From positions 1 to 35,150 of the forward strand of contig JAQYWR010000065.1 of assembly GCA_029379225.1 (NCBI GenBank): 35,150 nt of DNA, written 5' to 3'. A program made the position numbers and the translations under genes. The notes beneath the pieces were generated by a model. That model was not told where the DNA came from. It saw nothing but the letters and a program-made list of their open reading frames with translations, and searched no databases. Source of the DNA: Nostoc sp. S4 (GTDB lineage: Bacteria > Cyanobacteriota > Cyanobacteriia > Cyanobacteriales > Nostocaceae). How positions within the stretch are numbered: the first letter of the stretch is position 1; each line of letters opens with the position of its first letter. This document shows positions 23,955-32,279 of the stretch, piece by piece.

Positions 23955-24833
23955 GTGTGTTATAAAATACAATTACTTAAATATACATCATTAAAACAGC
24001 TATTATATGAGTGTATAAGTGAATTTTTAAGTATTAATACCGAAAATATTAAAAATAGATACATAGAAGGAAAAAGAATTCCTCTACACAAAGATAGAAA
24101 TAATAACAAAATTTTGTATACCTCAAGTGTGGCCTTGCAAGTGTTAGACTCTCAGAATCGAAAAGCGATGGAGCTTGCCAAGGCGATCGCCTTTCATCTA
24201 TCGGCAACCAGTGGCGACGTTTTTAATGTGGAGATAGTTCCTCCTGGTTGGATACATTTTGAATTAACTGACTCAGCCTTAGGGACTTGGTTACAAAGTC
24301 TGGCAGTTGGGAAGGGGGAGGTAGGGAGTGGGGAGATGGGGAGAGAATTTCACCCCACCCCTCCTACACTCCCAATGCCCAATTTATTATTTCCTGTTCA
24401 ATATGCTCATGCACGTTGCTGTTCGCTAGTGCTGCTGGCTCACCGAGAAGGATTGATTCAACTTAGAGAACCACTTGCAAGTAGCAGTCCAATTTGGAGT
24501 GTAATCTCTCCCAACCCCATACCTTGGCTCAACTGTAATGGAAGATTGCGGCTAAATCACCCAGATGAGCGTCGTCTAATTAGCAAGTTAGTGGGGATGG
24601 TGGACAACAAAGAGTGTCCTAATGTTAGAAGTTCTGTGAAATGGGAAAAGGCAGCATTAAATTTGAGCCAAGCTTTTGAAAACTTTTGGTGTAATTGCCG
24701 CATTTGGGGTGAAGTGAAAATCGTCTCCCCAGAGGTAGCCCAAGCTAGGCTGGGATTGCTCATGGCTACTCAGTCAGTACTAAAATTTGTGCTAGAGGAA
24801 AACCTAGGAATTTTTGCGCCATTGGAGTTATAA
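23955..24833 (+). CDS. DALR-domain protein, ArgRS-like but without catalytic core
   Basis: A 292-residue protein from a GTG start; the frame opens only two codons earlier and no ATG is available. Residues about 10-110 resemble the N-terminal tRNA-recognition domain of arginyl-tRNA synthetase (AMELAKAIAFHLS, then VEIVPPGWIHFELTD). Residues about 150-292 resemble the DALR anticodon-binding domain (FPVQYAHARCCSLVLLAHREG, ending in LKFVLEENLGIFAPLEL). The Rossmann core with HIGH and KMSK motifs is absent, so it cannot charge tRNA by itself. Between the two parts, residues about 117-142 are encoded by a G-rich repeat of the kind normally seen between genes. The function is unknown: tRNA binding, regulation or assistance to ArgRS are guesses. 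Confidence 0.75.
   Translation: MCYKIQLLKYTSLKQLLYECISEFLSINTENIKNRYIEGKRIPLHKDRNNNKILYTSSVALQVLDSQNRKAMELAKAIAFHLSATSGDVFNVEIVPPGWIHFELTDSALGTWLQSLAVGKGEVGSGEMGREFHPTPPTLPMPNLLFPVQYAHARCCSLVLLAHREGLIQLREPLASSSPIWSVISPNPIPWLNCNGRLRLNHPDERRLISKLVGMVDNKECPNVRSSVKWEKAALNLSQAFENFWCNCRIWGEVKIVSPEVAQARLGLLMATQSVLKFVLEENLGIFAPLEL
24309..24380 (+). repeat. G-rich dispersed-type repeat inside a coding sequence
   Basis: A run of GGGGAG/GGGAGTG units is followed by a C-rich half. GGGAGTG (24324-24330) pairs with CACTCCC (24367-24373). It stays in frame and encodes a Gly/Glu then Pro/Thr-rich stretch between the two recognisable domains. Confidence 0.7.
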
Positions 24834-25167
24834 AAACTTTCATCACAGCTATTGACTCAATGCATCACCTCGGCTACATTAGCAGGTGTGTGAGGAGCGA
24901 ACCAGCAGGGGCACCGAGACGAAACACGGCCAGTCGTCGGTGTCCTTTCTGATTGATATGGATTAGGTTTGAAAAAGTGCCGTCAAGATAATTCGCAATT
25001 TATAATGACGCTCTTACGTTCAAGAGAGATAGGAAGACAGTAATTCGTAGTTAGTTAGCCTACAACTGAAGTCGGGGTTTGAAAAAAGGAATTATATTTT
25101 TGAATTTCCGTTAAGCAATTAAGGGGCTATAACTTTCGTTACAAATTAAAAATTAGTAATTATTTGG
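24834..25167. other. Spacer between DALR gene and HAD gene
   Basis: The two genes converge here. GGGCACCGA (24911-24919) can pair with TCGGTGTCC (24939-24947) on the plus strand, followed by TTTCTGATT. This is a plausible terminator for the DALR gene, although 75 bp from its stop. The rest is AT-rich with no gene. Confidence 0.45.
24911..24955 (+). terminator. Candidate terminator hairpin after the DALR gene
   Basis: A 9-bp stem (GGGCACCGA with TCGGTGTCC, one G.T pair) can be extended inside by GAC/GTC. It is followed by a weak T-rich end (TTTCTGATT). Confidence 0.4.
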
Positions 25168-26040
25168 TCACTTAAGCAAAAACTTTTCGATTGCTACTGC
25201 TACTCCGTCTTCCTCTACACTAGGAGCTACCCACTGAGCAATCGCTTGTACTGCGACTGGTGCGTTTCCCATAGCTATACCAAAACCAACATCCTCTAGC
25301 ATTTCTAAATCGTTGAAGTTATCGCCAATAGCCATGACGTTAGCTATTTGTAATCCGAGCAATTCTTCGGCTAGGTAGCGTACAGCAGTTCCCTTATTCA
25401 CAGAAGCGTTAGTTGCTTCTAGGAAGGTGGCAACAGATGTTGTCAAGTAAAGTTCAGCAGGTGTGTATTGGCGGCGCAAATTCCCCAATACCTCGCTGAT
25501 GAAATTTGTGTCATGACACAAAGCGAGAATTTTTGTCGGTTCATTCGTTAAGACTTGACGCAAATCACCTACAGGAATTGGGGTAATACCAGAACGTTGT
25601 GCATAAATTTCGGTTTCTTTGGTTAATTCCCGGACATAGAGTTGGTCATTGACATAGAAGTGGATAGATAAAAGCCGTCGCAATTGAGGTTGTTCAAAAT
25701 AGTCAAGTAGTTTGTGAGAAATTTCTTTGGAAACCACTAAATGACGATGAATTTTTTGGGTTGTGGGGTCTTGAATCCAGGCTCCTTGATAGACCATTAA
25801 TGGTAAGGTAGAGCCAATTTCTTGGTGAAAGCGTAAGGCTGAACGATACATGCGACCTGTAGCGATTGCCACTGGAATTCCTTGTGCTTGTACTGCAATC
25901 AGCGCTTGCTTTACAGGTTCATTGATGGTGTTAGAGCGTCCAGCGATCGTGCCATCTATATCTACAACCAGTAGTTTAATATCTTTAGCAGCAGCCTGAT
26001 TCTCAGTCGATTCCAGACGTGTGGTAGATGCTTTATACAT
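25168..26040 (-). CDS. Cof-type HAD-IIB phosphatase
   Basis: A 290-residue HAD-superfamily hydrolase of the Cof/subclass IIB type. Motif I is D27-I-D29-GT with the nucleophile and general acid, motif II is in AIATGRMYRS, motif III is the Lys in VNKGTAVRYL, and motif IV is GDNFNDLEML. The IIB cap domain lies between motifs II and III. The family removes phosphate from sugar phosphates, flavin mononucleotide or other small metabolites; specificity cannot be read from sequence. AAGGAATTT precedes the ATG at 26040. Gene neighbours give no clear pathway. Confidence 0.92.
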   Translation of the reverse strand: MYKASTTRLESTENQAAAKDIKLLVVDIDGTIAGRSNTINEPVKQALIAVQAQGIPVAIATGRMYRSALRFHQEIGSTLPLMVYQGAWIQDPTTQKIHRHLVVSKEISHKLLDYFEQPQLRRLLSIHFYVNDQLYVRELTKETEIYAQRSGITPIPVGDLRQVLTNEPTKILALCHDTNFISEVLGNLRRQYTPAELYLTTSVATFLEATNASVNKGTAVRYLAEELLGLQIANVMAIGDNFNDLEMLEDVGFGIAMGNAPVAVQAIAQWVAPSVEEDGVAVAIEKFLLK

Positions 26041-26346
26041 AAATTCCTTAGATTTAAAGTTCAGATTTAAAGTTCCAGTAAGAGGTTATACCATTTTTGA
26101 TTTGAGATTTTGCGAAAAGTTATGACTCCCCGGCTTTTGACAATCTATTAGTGCAGTTCTCTTGGACGCAGTAAAAAGTCATGGCTTGCCTACTTAGGCC
26201 GTAGGCTTACCAACTACTTTCGCAACTCAAGCAGGATTACTATAGTCGCAATAAAAAAACCCGATTCTCGAAAAAATCGGGGATTTACATTTAAGTTAGA
26301 TAACTTGATTGATAGATTGAATGGAAACTACCTATTCTACTAAAGT
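26041..26346. other. Spacer between PEP-CTERM gene and HAD gene
   Basis: Besides the PEP-CTERM gene terminator (26253-26281), the stretch has a small hairpin, GCCTAC/GTAGGC (about 26188-26206). The rest is unremarkable and contains the HAD gene's promoter region. Confidence 0.5.
26253..26281 (-). terminator. Terminator of the PEP-CTERM gene
   Basis: CCCGATT (26260-26266) pairs with AATCGGG (26275-26281) around CTCGAAAA. On the minus strand the stem is followed by seven T. This is a textbook Rho-independent terminator 66 bp after the stop codon. Confidence 0.85.
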
Positions 26347-27054
26347 TTATGAATTTAACACCTTGATTGAGCTTTTTTTACGTTGTGATAATAGACAAAG
26401 TCCAGCAACTAAACCTATTCCAAGAGTAGTTGATGCTTCAGGTACAGACTTCAACTCTTCGTAGTTATAAGTTACTTTAATACTTGCTTTTGCGTATGTA
26501 TCAATATAGGATCTCATGTTGCCCGATCCTGTAACTAGCGAGTCAGCTATAGCTGAGAACAAAAAGTTTACGTTTCCGTTACCAATAAAAGATTGCAAGA
26601 ATTGCGTATCAGTGAAAGACTTAGTACCAGACTGTGTAGCAGTTAAGTCCGAAACAGTCTTCCCAGATTTGCCACCATAATCGGTGACACCATCATATTT
26701 AGCAACTTGGTAACTGGAAGTATATTGTGGATTCAGTGCCAACAAAGATTGATTATTTAGTTGTAAGCTCAATTGACTGCCAAGATTTACTGTGGCTTGA
26801 CTTGGGGTTGGACTTCTATTTTCAAAACCTGCATTGCCAAGGATGTCACCAGTAAATTCTATGGTTACACCTTGGAGTGTGCCCAGAGATGAGTTAAATT
26901 TTTGGACACTCAATGGCGCATCAATGATATCTGTAAACTGGTAATTACTAGAATTAGTGTATGAGAGAGAAGCTGCATTAGCTATTCCAGAAGTTGCAAC
27001 AATTCCTGCCACAGTTGTGGCAGCACCTAAAATGTTTAAGAGTTTTGTTGTCAT
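26347..27054 (-). CDS. PEP-CTERM sorting-signal exported protein
   Basis: A 235-residue exported protein. The start is placed at the ATG at 27054, which gives a clean signal peptide (MTTKLLNILGAATTVAGIVA, cleavage near SGIANA-A). The upstream in-frame ATG would add 11 residues ahead of it. The body is Ser/Thr/Asn-rich and beta-strand-like (SLSYTNSSNYQFTD, TVNLGSQLSLQLNNQS), with no cysteines in the mature part before the tail. The C-terminus is a PEP-CTERM signal: VPEASTTLG, a hydrophobic stretch and a basic tail (SQRKKSS), recognised by exosortase in exopolysaccharide-producing bacteria. It is probably a surface or matrix protein of unknown role. It ends at a strong terminator and is divergent from polA. 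Confidence 0.85.
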   Translation of the reverse strand: MTTKLLNILGAATTVAGIVATSGIANAASLSYTNSSNYQFTDIIDAPLSVQKFNSSLGTLQGVTIEFTGDILGNAGFENRSPTPSQATVNLGSQLSLQLNNQSLLALNPQYTSSYQVAKYDGVTDYGGKSGKTVSDLTATQSGTKSFTDTQFLQSFIGNGNVNFLFSAIADSLVTGSGNMRSYIDTYAKASIKVTYNYEELKSVPEASTTLGIGLVAGLCLLSQRKKSSIKVLNS

Positions 27055-27304
27055 GATGGAAGATGCTTTTATAAACCTAGTTAGCACGGGATTACTAAAT
27101 TATTTTTAACTCGGAAATTTTGCTTCTAGGCTTGATAAATACACCGAAATTTATATAAAGTTTTGATGTTCAATTTGCTTTAGCAAACAAATATTTTTAG
27201 CAAATATATGAAGTTTTGTTAAGAAAGTCATCCAGCAGACAGGAATTTCCAGAAACCAACTGATGCAAGATGTAAATAACGAAGCTTCTGGCTAAAATAA
27301 GGCT

Positions 27305-30226
27305 ATGTCTCAAACTTCTGTTACTGCAACCCCGACACGTCCGACGTTCATCCTCGTAGATGGACACTCCCTGGCTTATCGTTCATACTTTGCCTTCGCT
27401 AAAGGGCGAGATGGAGGACTACGTACAAAAACGGGGATTCTTACAAGTGTATGTTTTGGTTTTATTAAGTGCTTGCTGGAGGTAATGGGAACACAACAGC
27501 CCCAGGCAATGGCTGTAGCCTTTGATTTGGGTTTGCCAACCTTCCGGCATGAAACTGATAATACATATAAAGCCGATCGCAAAGAAACACCAGAAGACTT
27601 TATTCCCGACTTAGAAAATTTGCATGAGTTGCTCAATGGTTTGAATTTACCAATTTACACTGCTCCTGGTTATGAGGCAGATGATGTTTTAGGAACTTTA
27701 TCACAACGAGTAACTGCTGCTGGGTATAGGGCAAAGATTCTCACTGGCGATCGCGATTTATTTCAACTGATAGATGCTGAAAAAGAAATTACTGTTCTAA
27801 ATTTTAGTCCAGATGCTTTAAAGCGCTCTACAAATAGTATTACGGAATTTGAAGCAGCACAAGTTAAAGAAAAATTAGGAATTTTACCTTCACAAATTAT
27901 TGATTTTAAAGCCCTTTGTGGTGATAAATCAGATAATATTCCTGGAGTTAAGGGAATTGGAGAAAAGACAGCAGTACAGTTGTTAAATACTTATGGTTCG
28001 CTTGATAATATTTATGCTGCCTTAGATGAAATTCCAGGTGCAACTCAGAAAAAATTGGCAGCGGGTAAAGAAGATGCCCATAAATCTCGTTATTTGGCAA
28101 CTATTATTTTGGATGTTCCTCTAGAAATTGATTTAGAAGATTGCAAATTAAAAGGATTTGATACAAGTGTCCTTTCACCAATTTTAGAAAAGTTAGAGTT
28201 TAAGTCTTTCTTAGGTAAAATAAACGACCTCCAGCAACGTTTTGGTGGTACAGTTGCTGAAGCGCCAAAAGTAGAAACAGCTGATGTAGAACCTGAATTT
28301 GAAGACATGGCTCTTTCATTTTTTAGTTTTGCTGAAACACAAGCTGCACAAGAAAAACCTGCTTCATCAATCGAACCGCGCATCATTAATACTGAAGCAA
28401 AATTAACTAAATTAGTTAAAGTTTTGCAAAAATTCACCAATCCAGAAACACCCGTTGCTTGGGATACTGAAACCACCGATTTAGAACCAAGAGATGCTGA
28501 GTTAGTAGGAATTGGTTGCTGCTGGGGAACGAAACCAGATGAAGTAGCGTACATTCCTCTTGGTCACAAAACCGGAGAAAATTTAAATCAGAATGTAGCG
28601 CTAAAAGCACTACGTCCAATTCTTGAAAGTGCTAATTATCCCAAAACTTTACAGAATGCCAAATTTGACCGTTTAGTTTTCAAGTGTCAAGAAATTAACT
28701 TGGATGGAGTGGTATTCGATCCAATGCTGGCAAGTTATCTGCTAAATCCAGATTCTAGCCATAATTTGATGGATTTGGCACAGCGATATTTGGGAATAAC
28801 GGCGAAAAGTTATTTAGATCTAGTTCCAAAAGGTAAAACCATCGCCGATATAGATATTCCTACGGTAGCAGATTACTGTGGTATGGATGTTTATTCTACC
28901 TTTGGTTTAGTGTCGAAATTACGTGCAGAAATGGAGAAAACTCCAGCTTTGTCTAAGCTACTAGTGGAAGTAGAACAGCCGCTAGAAGCAGTTTTAGCGC
29001 AAATGGAATACACAGGTGTCCGGATTAATTCAGCTTATTTACAAGAACTTTCGCAGCATTTAGAAATAGAGTTAATTAGATTAAAACAGAAAGCTACTGA
29101 AATAGCTGGGGAAAACTTTAACTTGGGTTCTCCTAAACAATTGAGCCAAATATTGTTTGAAAAATTAGGATTAAGTACCAAATATTCTCGAAAAATTCAA
29201 ACAGGCTATTCGACAGATGCAGCAACCTTAGAAAAACTTCAAGAAATCGATCAAACTGGATTTGTTGAAACCATCACTGAGTACCGCACTTTATCTAAAT
29301 TAAAGTCTACTTACGTAGATGCATTGCCAGCCTTAGTGCGTCCAGATACTCATCGGGTGCATACTGATTTTAACCAAGCAGCAACATCAACTGGTAGATT
29401 ATCTTCTTCTAATCCGAATTTACAAAATATCCCCATCCGTACAGCTTTTAGTCGTCAAATTCGGAAGGCATTTTTGCCAGAACCGGGTTGGTTAATGATG
29501 GCTGCTGATTACTCACAAATAGAATTACGAATTTTGGCTCATTTGAGTCAAGAGCCGATATTAGTGCAAGCATATCAGCAAAATGAAGATGTTCATACTG
29601 TGACAGCGCGGTTAGTCTTTGAAAAAGAAAATATTACCCCACAAGAACGAGGAGTAGCAAAAACTATTAATTTTGGTGTAATTTATGGAATGGGTTCTCT
29701 AAGATTTTCTCGTTCAACTGGGATAGATAAGGATATTGCCAACGAGTTCATTAAGCGGTTTAATCAACGATATCCTCAAGTTTTTGCATACTTGGAGCGA
29801 ATGAAAAAAGAAGCGATCGCTCAAGGTTATGTAGAAACTATTCTCGGTCGTCGTCGTTATTTTGAATTTACTAACAACAGTTTACGCAAATTAAAAGGCA
29901 GTAACCCGGAAGATATTGACTTAAGTAAATTAAAGAATTTGGGTGCTTATGATGCGGGTTTACTGCGCTCCGCTGCTAACGCACCAATTCAAGGTTCCAA
30001 TGCTGATATTATCAAAATTGCGATGGTGCGACTACATGAGGTGTTGCAGAAATATCAAGCGCGTTTGTTATTACAAGTTCACGATGAATTAGTATTTGAA
30101 ATTCCTCCTATTGAGTTGGAAGAATTACAACCACAAATTAAATCGGTGATGGAAAACGCAGTACAATTGAGTGTACCGTTAGTAGTGGATGCACGTGTTG
30201 GTGAAAATTGGATGGAGACGAAGTAA
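27305..30226 (+). CDS. polA: DNA polymerase I
   Basis: A 973-residue family A polymerase with all three activities apparently intact. The 5'-3' exonuclease/flap domain spans about 1-300 (ILVDGHSLAYRSYFAF, GYEADDVLGTL, LTGDRDLFQL, KALCGDKSDNIPGVKGIG). The 3'-5' proofreading domain has D387-T-E389 (Exo I), NAKFDRLVF (Exo II) and YCGMDVYSTF (Exo III), so proofreading should be active. The polymerase domain has motif A (ADYSQIELRILAHL, D735), motif B (RGVAKTINFGVIYGMG) and motif C (QVHDELVFE, D927-E928). It acts in Okazaki fragment processing and repair. AAGG lies just before the ATG, and the gene appears to be monocistronic. Confidence 0.97.
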   Translation: MSQTSVTATPTRPTFILVDGHSLAYRSYFAFAKGRDGGLRTKTGILTSVCFGFIKCLLEVMGTQQPQAMAVAFDLGLPTFRHETDNTYKADRKETPEDFIPDLENLHELLNGLNLPIYTAPGYEADDVLGTLSQRVTAAGYRAKILTGDRDLFQLIDAEKEITVLNFSPDALKRSTNSITEFEAAQVKEKLGILPSQIIDFKALCGDKSDNIPGVKGIGEKTAVQLLNTYGSLDNIYAALDEIPGATQKKLAAGKEDAHKSRYLATIILDVPLEIDLEDCKLKGFDTSVLSPILEKLEFKSFLGKINDLQQRFGGTVAEAPKVETADVEPEFEDMALSFFSFAETQAAQEKPASSIEPRIINTEAKLTKLVKVLQKFTNPETPVAWDTETTDLEPRDAELVGIGCCWGTKPDEVAYIPLGHKTGENLNQNVALKALRPILESANYPKTLQNAKFDRLVFKCQEINLDGVVFDPMLASYLLNPDSSHNLMDLAQRYLGITAKSYLDLVPKGKTIADIDIPTVADYCGMDVYSTFGLVSKLRAEMEKTPALSKLLVEVEQPLEAVLAQMEYTGVRINSAYLQELSQHLEIELIRLKQKATEIAGENFNLGSPKQLSQILFEKLGLSTKYSRKIQTGYSTDAATLEKLQEIDQTGFVETITEYRTLSKLKSTYVDALPALVRPDTHRVHTDFNQAATSTGRLSSSNPNLQNIPIRTAFSRQIRKAFLPEPGWLMMAADYSQIELRILAHLSQEPILVQAYQQNEDVHTVTARLVFEKENITPQERGVAKTINFGVIYGMGSLRFSRSTGIDKDIANEFIKRFNQRYPQVFAYLERMKKEAIAQGYVETILGRRRYFEFTNNSLRKLKGSNPEDIDLSKLKNLGAYDAGLLRSAANAPIQGSNADIIKIAMVRLHEVLQKYQARLLLQVHDELVFEIPPIELEELQPQIKSVMENAVQLSVPLVVDARVGENWMETK

Positions 30227-30511
30227 GTTAAATAGTAAATTATTCACTTAACTAAAGCTAGCGATCGCGTTTTCTTGAATTAAGGTTTGCACTATCAGTT
30301 ATAACTGACGTTGCAGTTAATTCGCATTATATATTATTGAATTTTAAGAAAGTATTAAACATAAATTATTAGCAACTTTTGCTTAAGTAAAGGACATTCT
30401 CCATATATGTCTCAAAAATGAAATATGAATTCTATATAAGTTATATTTGCTATTTTTAAATATGGTGCTGAGTTTGTTTGTCAGACCATTCTTACCAAAA
30501 GGAATTTTAAT
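30227..30511. other. Spacer after polA with a MSQK-like start remnant
   Basis: No gene is seen. At 30408 the text ATGTCTCAAAAATGAAAT closely matches the start of the anchored binding-protein genes (ATGTCTCAAAAAAATGAAAC at 18947) but lacks two A, which puts a stop after four codons. It may be a relic or chance. AAGGAA precedes the next gene. Confidence 0.35.
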
Positions 30512-31447
30512 ATGTATCGTCGTTGGCTTTTACCTGCCTTAGCAATATTTTTAAGTATTGTTTTAGTTGCTTGCACAACTATAACTACTCAACATCCACA
30601 ACCAAAAATAGCAAATACTACTGAAACTACTAATATAACTTATCAGCAATTACCAAAACAATCAGCCAAAAGAGTTGTTGCTCTTTCTTCTCTTTCTGCT
30701 GACATTATCGCTCGACTTGACCAAACAAAATTAGTTGGAATTACTGGTAGTAAATTATTTAATAATGACCCTCGTTTTAAAAATATTCCTCGTGTTAGTG
30801 AAGGTCAGAATTCTCCTAATTTAGAAAAAATTCTAGCACTCAAACCTGATTTAGTTATTGGTGCAGAAGGTTTTTCTACTATTCCAATTCAGAAAATTAA
30901 GCAATTAGGAATTCCAACTTTGCTTACTCAGGTCAATAACTGGGAATCTTTAGAAGAGTTGACTAAAACACTGGCTAAATTAATTAATGCCAATCCTCAA
31001 CCTTTGTTAAATCGTTACAAAACTTTCTTGGTAGAGCAGCCTAATCAGAGTCTTACAGGTTTGGTACTAGTTAGTCGTCAACCAATTTTAGCCCCTAATA
31101 AAAATAGTTGGGCGGGAGATATACTAACGAAATTTAAGGTGAAAAATCTGGCAGCAGAATTACAAGGAAAAAGTCCAGTCGGTGGCTATGTGACGCTTTC
31201 GGCTGAGAAAGTTTTAGAGGCAAATCCAGATGTGATAATCTTGGTTAATCCTCCACAAGGTAATTCGGAAGCAGGACTTTTAGATTATTTGAAAAAGGAG
31301 GCTTTTTGGAAGCAATTGCAAGCGACTCAAAACAACCGAATTTATATATTTGATTATTATGGTCTGGTGAATCCAGGTAGTATAGATGCAATAGAAAAGG
31401 CTTGTGGGCAATTGAAGCAAGATTTGTTCGCATCAAAGCGTACTTAG
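30512..31447 (+). CDS. ABC transporter substrate-binding lipoprotein, B12/iron-chelate type
   Basis: A 311-residue lipoprotein with a lipobox ending at C21 (VLVACTT) and a helical-backbone periplasmic binding domain of the BtuF/FepB/FhuD class. Landmarks are RVVALSSLSADIIARLDQ, KLVGITG, LEKILALKPDLVIGAEG, LGIPTLLTQVNNW, and the late ANPDVIILVNPPQ and NRIYIFDYYGLVNPGS segments. These proteins deliver siderophores, haem or cobalamin to an ABC importer, which is not in the window. AAGGAA lies about 10 bases before the ATG. The ligand cannot be told; in view of the iron cluster 25 kb away, iron chelates are possible but cobalamin is equally so. Confidence 0.88.
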   Translation: MYRRWLLPALAIFLSIVLVACTTITTQHPQPKIANTTETTNITYQQLPKQSAKRVVALSSLSADIIARLDQTKLVGITGSKLFNNDPRFKNIPRVSEGQNSPNLEKILALKPDLVIGAEGFSTIPIQKIKQLGIPTLLTQVNNWESLEELTKTLAKLINANPQPLLNRYKTFLVEQPNQSLTGLVLVSRQPILAPNKNSWAGDILTKFKVKNLAAELQGKSPVGGYVTLSAEKVLEANPDVIILVNPPQGNSEAGLLDYLKKEAFWKQLQATQNNRIYIFDYYGLVNPGSIDAIEKACGQLKQDLFASKRT

Positions 31448-31519
31448 CCTCATAAATATAATTTAATATGAGTCTTTAATGGAAGCTAAAATTAAGAATC
31501 AAAAATGGATCGGATTGCA

Positions 31520-32062
31520 TTAACTTACCTCAATTTTTTTTAACCAAGTAACTAGGTCATTTGAATCGAGTGCTATCTCGCTTCCTAAGGTTTTTATATA
31601 AAGAAGTCCGTCACTAATAATTAAATCTCTGATTGGATACCATGACTCTCGTGTTCTAATCAAAAGTTCCAAGGGGATTCCTGGGCGCGAAGTATACTTG
31701 CGATATTTCCACCAAGCCCGCCATAGTAGTACAGATTTAGTACACTGCATCTGATAGCCTTTGGGAATTTCACAGTATTGATACTGATAGAAACCCCGAC
31801 TATCAATTTCTCCTTTGAGAAGATAACTACATTCTGCTAATGCCTGATTTATTAATTCCCAATGGGATGAGTTTGGATGAATCGAGAATTCACATAGTGT
31901 ATTAGATATTTGGGCGATCGCAATCACGCCCTCAGATTTTGCACTTAGTTGGTTGGTTTTATAAACTGTTTGCGCTGTCAAAGAAGGGTTTGACAACAAA
32001 ATGTCTTTTTTATAGATAGAGTTTTGGATAAATTCTTGAATCAAATCGAGATTAGACAACAT
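31520..32062 (-). CDS. Conserved-looking hypothetical protein
   Basis: A 180-residue protein that I do not recognise. It starts with a helix (MLSNLDLIQEFIQNSIYKKD), then alternating strands (GVIAIAQISNTLCEFSIHPN), a long segment with YQYQYCEIPKGYQMQCTKSV and WRAWWKYRKY, and ends with LDSNDLVTWLKKIEV. It has no signal peptide or membrane helix. A normal start context, balanced codon use and a length free of stop codons make it a likely real gene, probably restricted to cyanobacteria. It converges on the binding-lipoprotein gene; CTCATA/TATGAG (31449-31472) lies in the gap. Confidence 0.65.
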   Translation of the reverse strand: MLSNLDLIQEFIQNSIYKKDILLSNPSLTAQTVYKTNQLSAKSEGVIAIAQISNTLCEFSIHPNSSHWELINQALAECSYLLKGEIDSRGFYQYQYCEIPKGYQMQCTKSVLLWRAWWKYRKYTSRPGIPLELLIRTRESWYPIRDLIISDGLLYIKTLGSEIALDSNDLVTWLKKIEVS

Positions 32063-32279
32063 AAAGTTTTATATACTTAGTAAGCTAGCGTAAAGTAAGC
32101 CCCAACACAGTGCAAATTAGCATTTATACTGGTACTGTCACTTGCCAAATGAAGAACAAGAGTTTTAATTATATTGAAACCGTTCTTTGACAAAGGTTTC
32201 ATTTAGTTTTATGTATAGTATGCTGCCTAAAAAACTTTTTGACAAAAGAAATTTTGTTTATAGGCAGCAAATTAGCTAT
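32063..32279. other. Spacer before the hypothetical gene
   Basis: AT-rich stretch with a near-repeat of CTTTGACAAAGG (32186-32197) and TTTTTGACAAAAG (32236-32248). Both contain TTGACAAA, which could be -35-like boxes or chance. No gene is seen. Confidence 0.3.

Noticed and set aside
24888..24898. Minus-strand GCTCCTCACAC, close to the core motif of the Yfr1 small RNA (ACTCCTCACAC)
   Set aside because: It matches at 10 of 11 bases, but no terminator hairpin with a T-run follows within the expected 30-40 bases, so the RNA is not supported.
31449..31472. CTCATA/TATGAG inverted repeat as a terminator
   Set aside because: The stem is only 6 AT-rich base pairs with a 12-base loop and no T-run; too weak to call.
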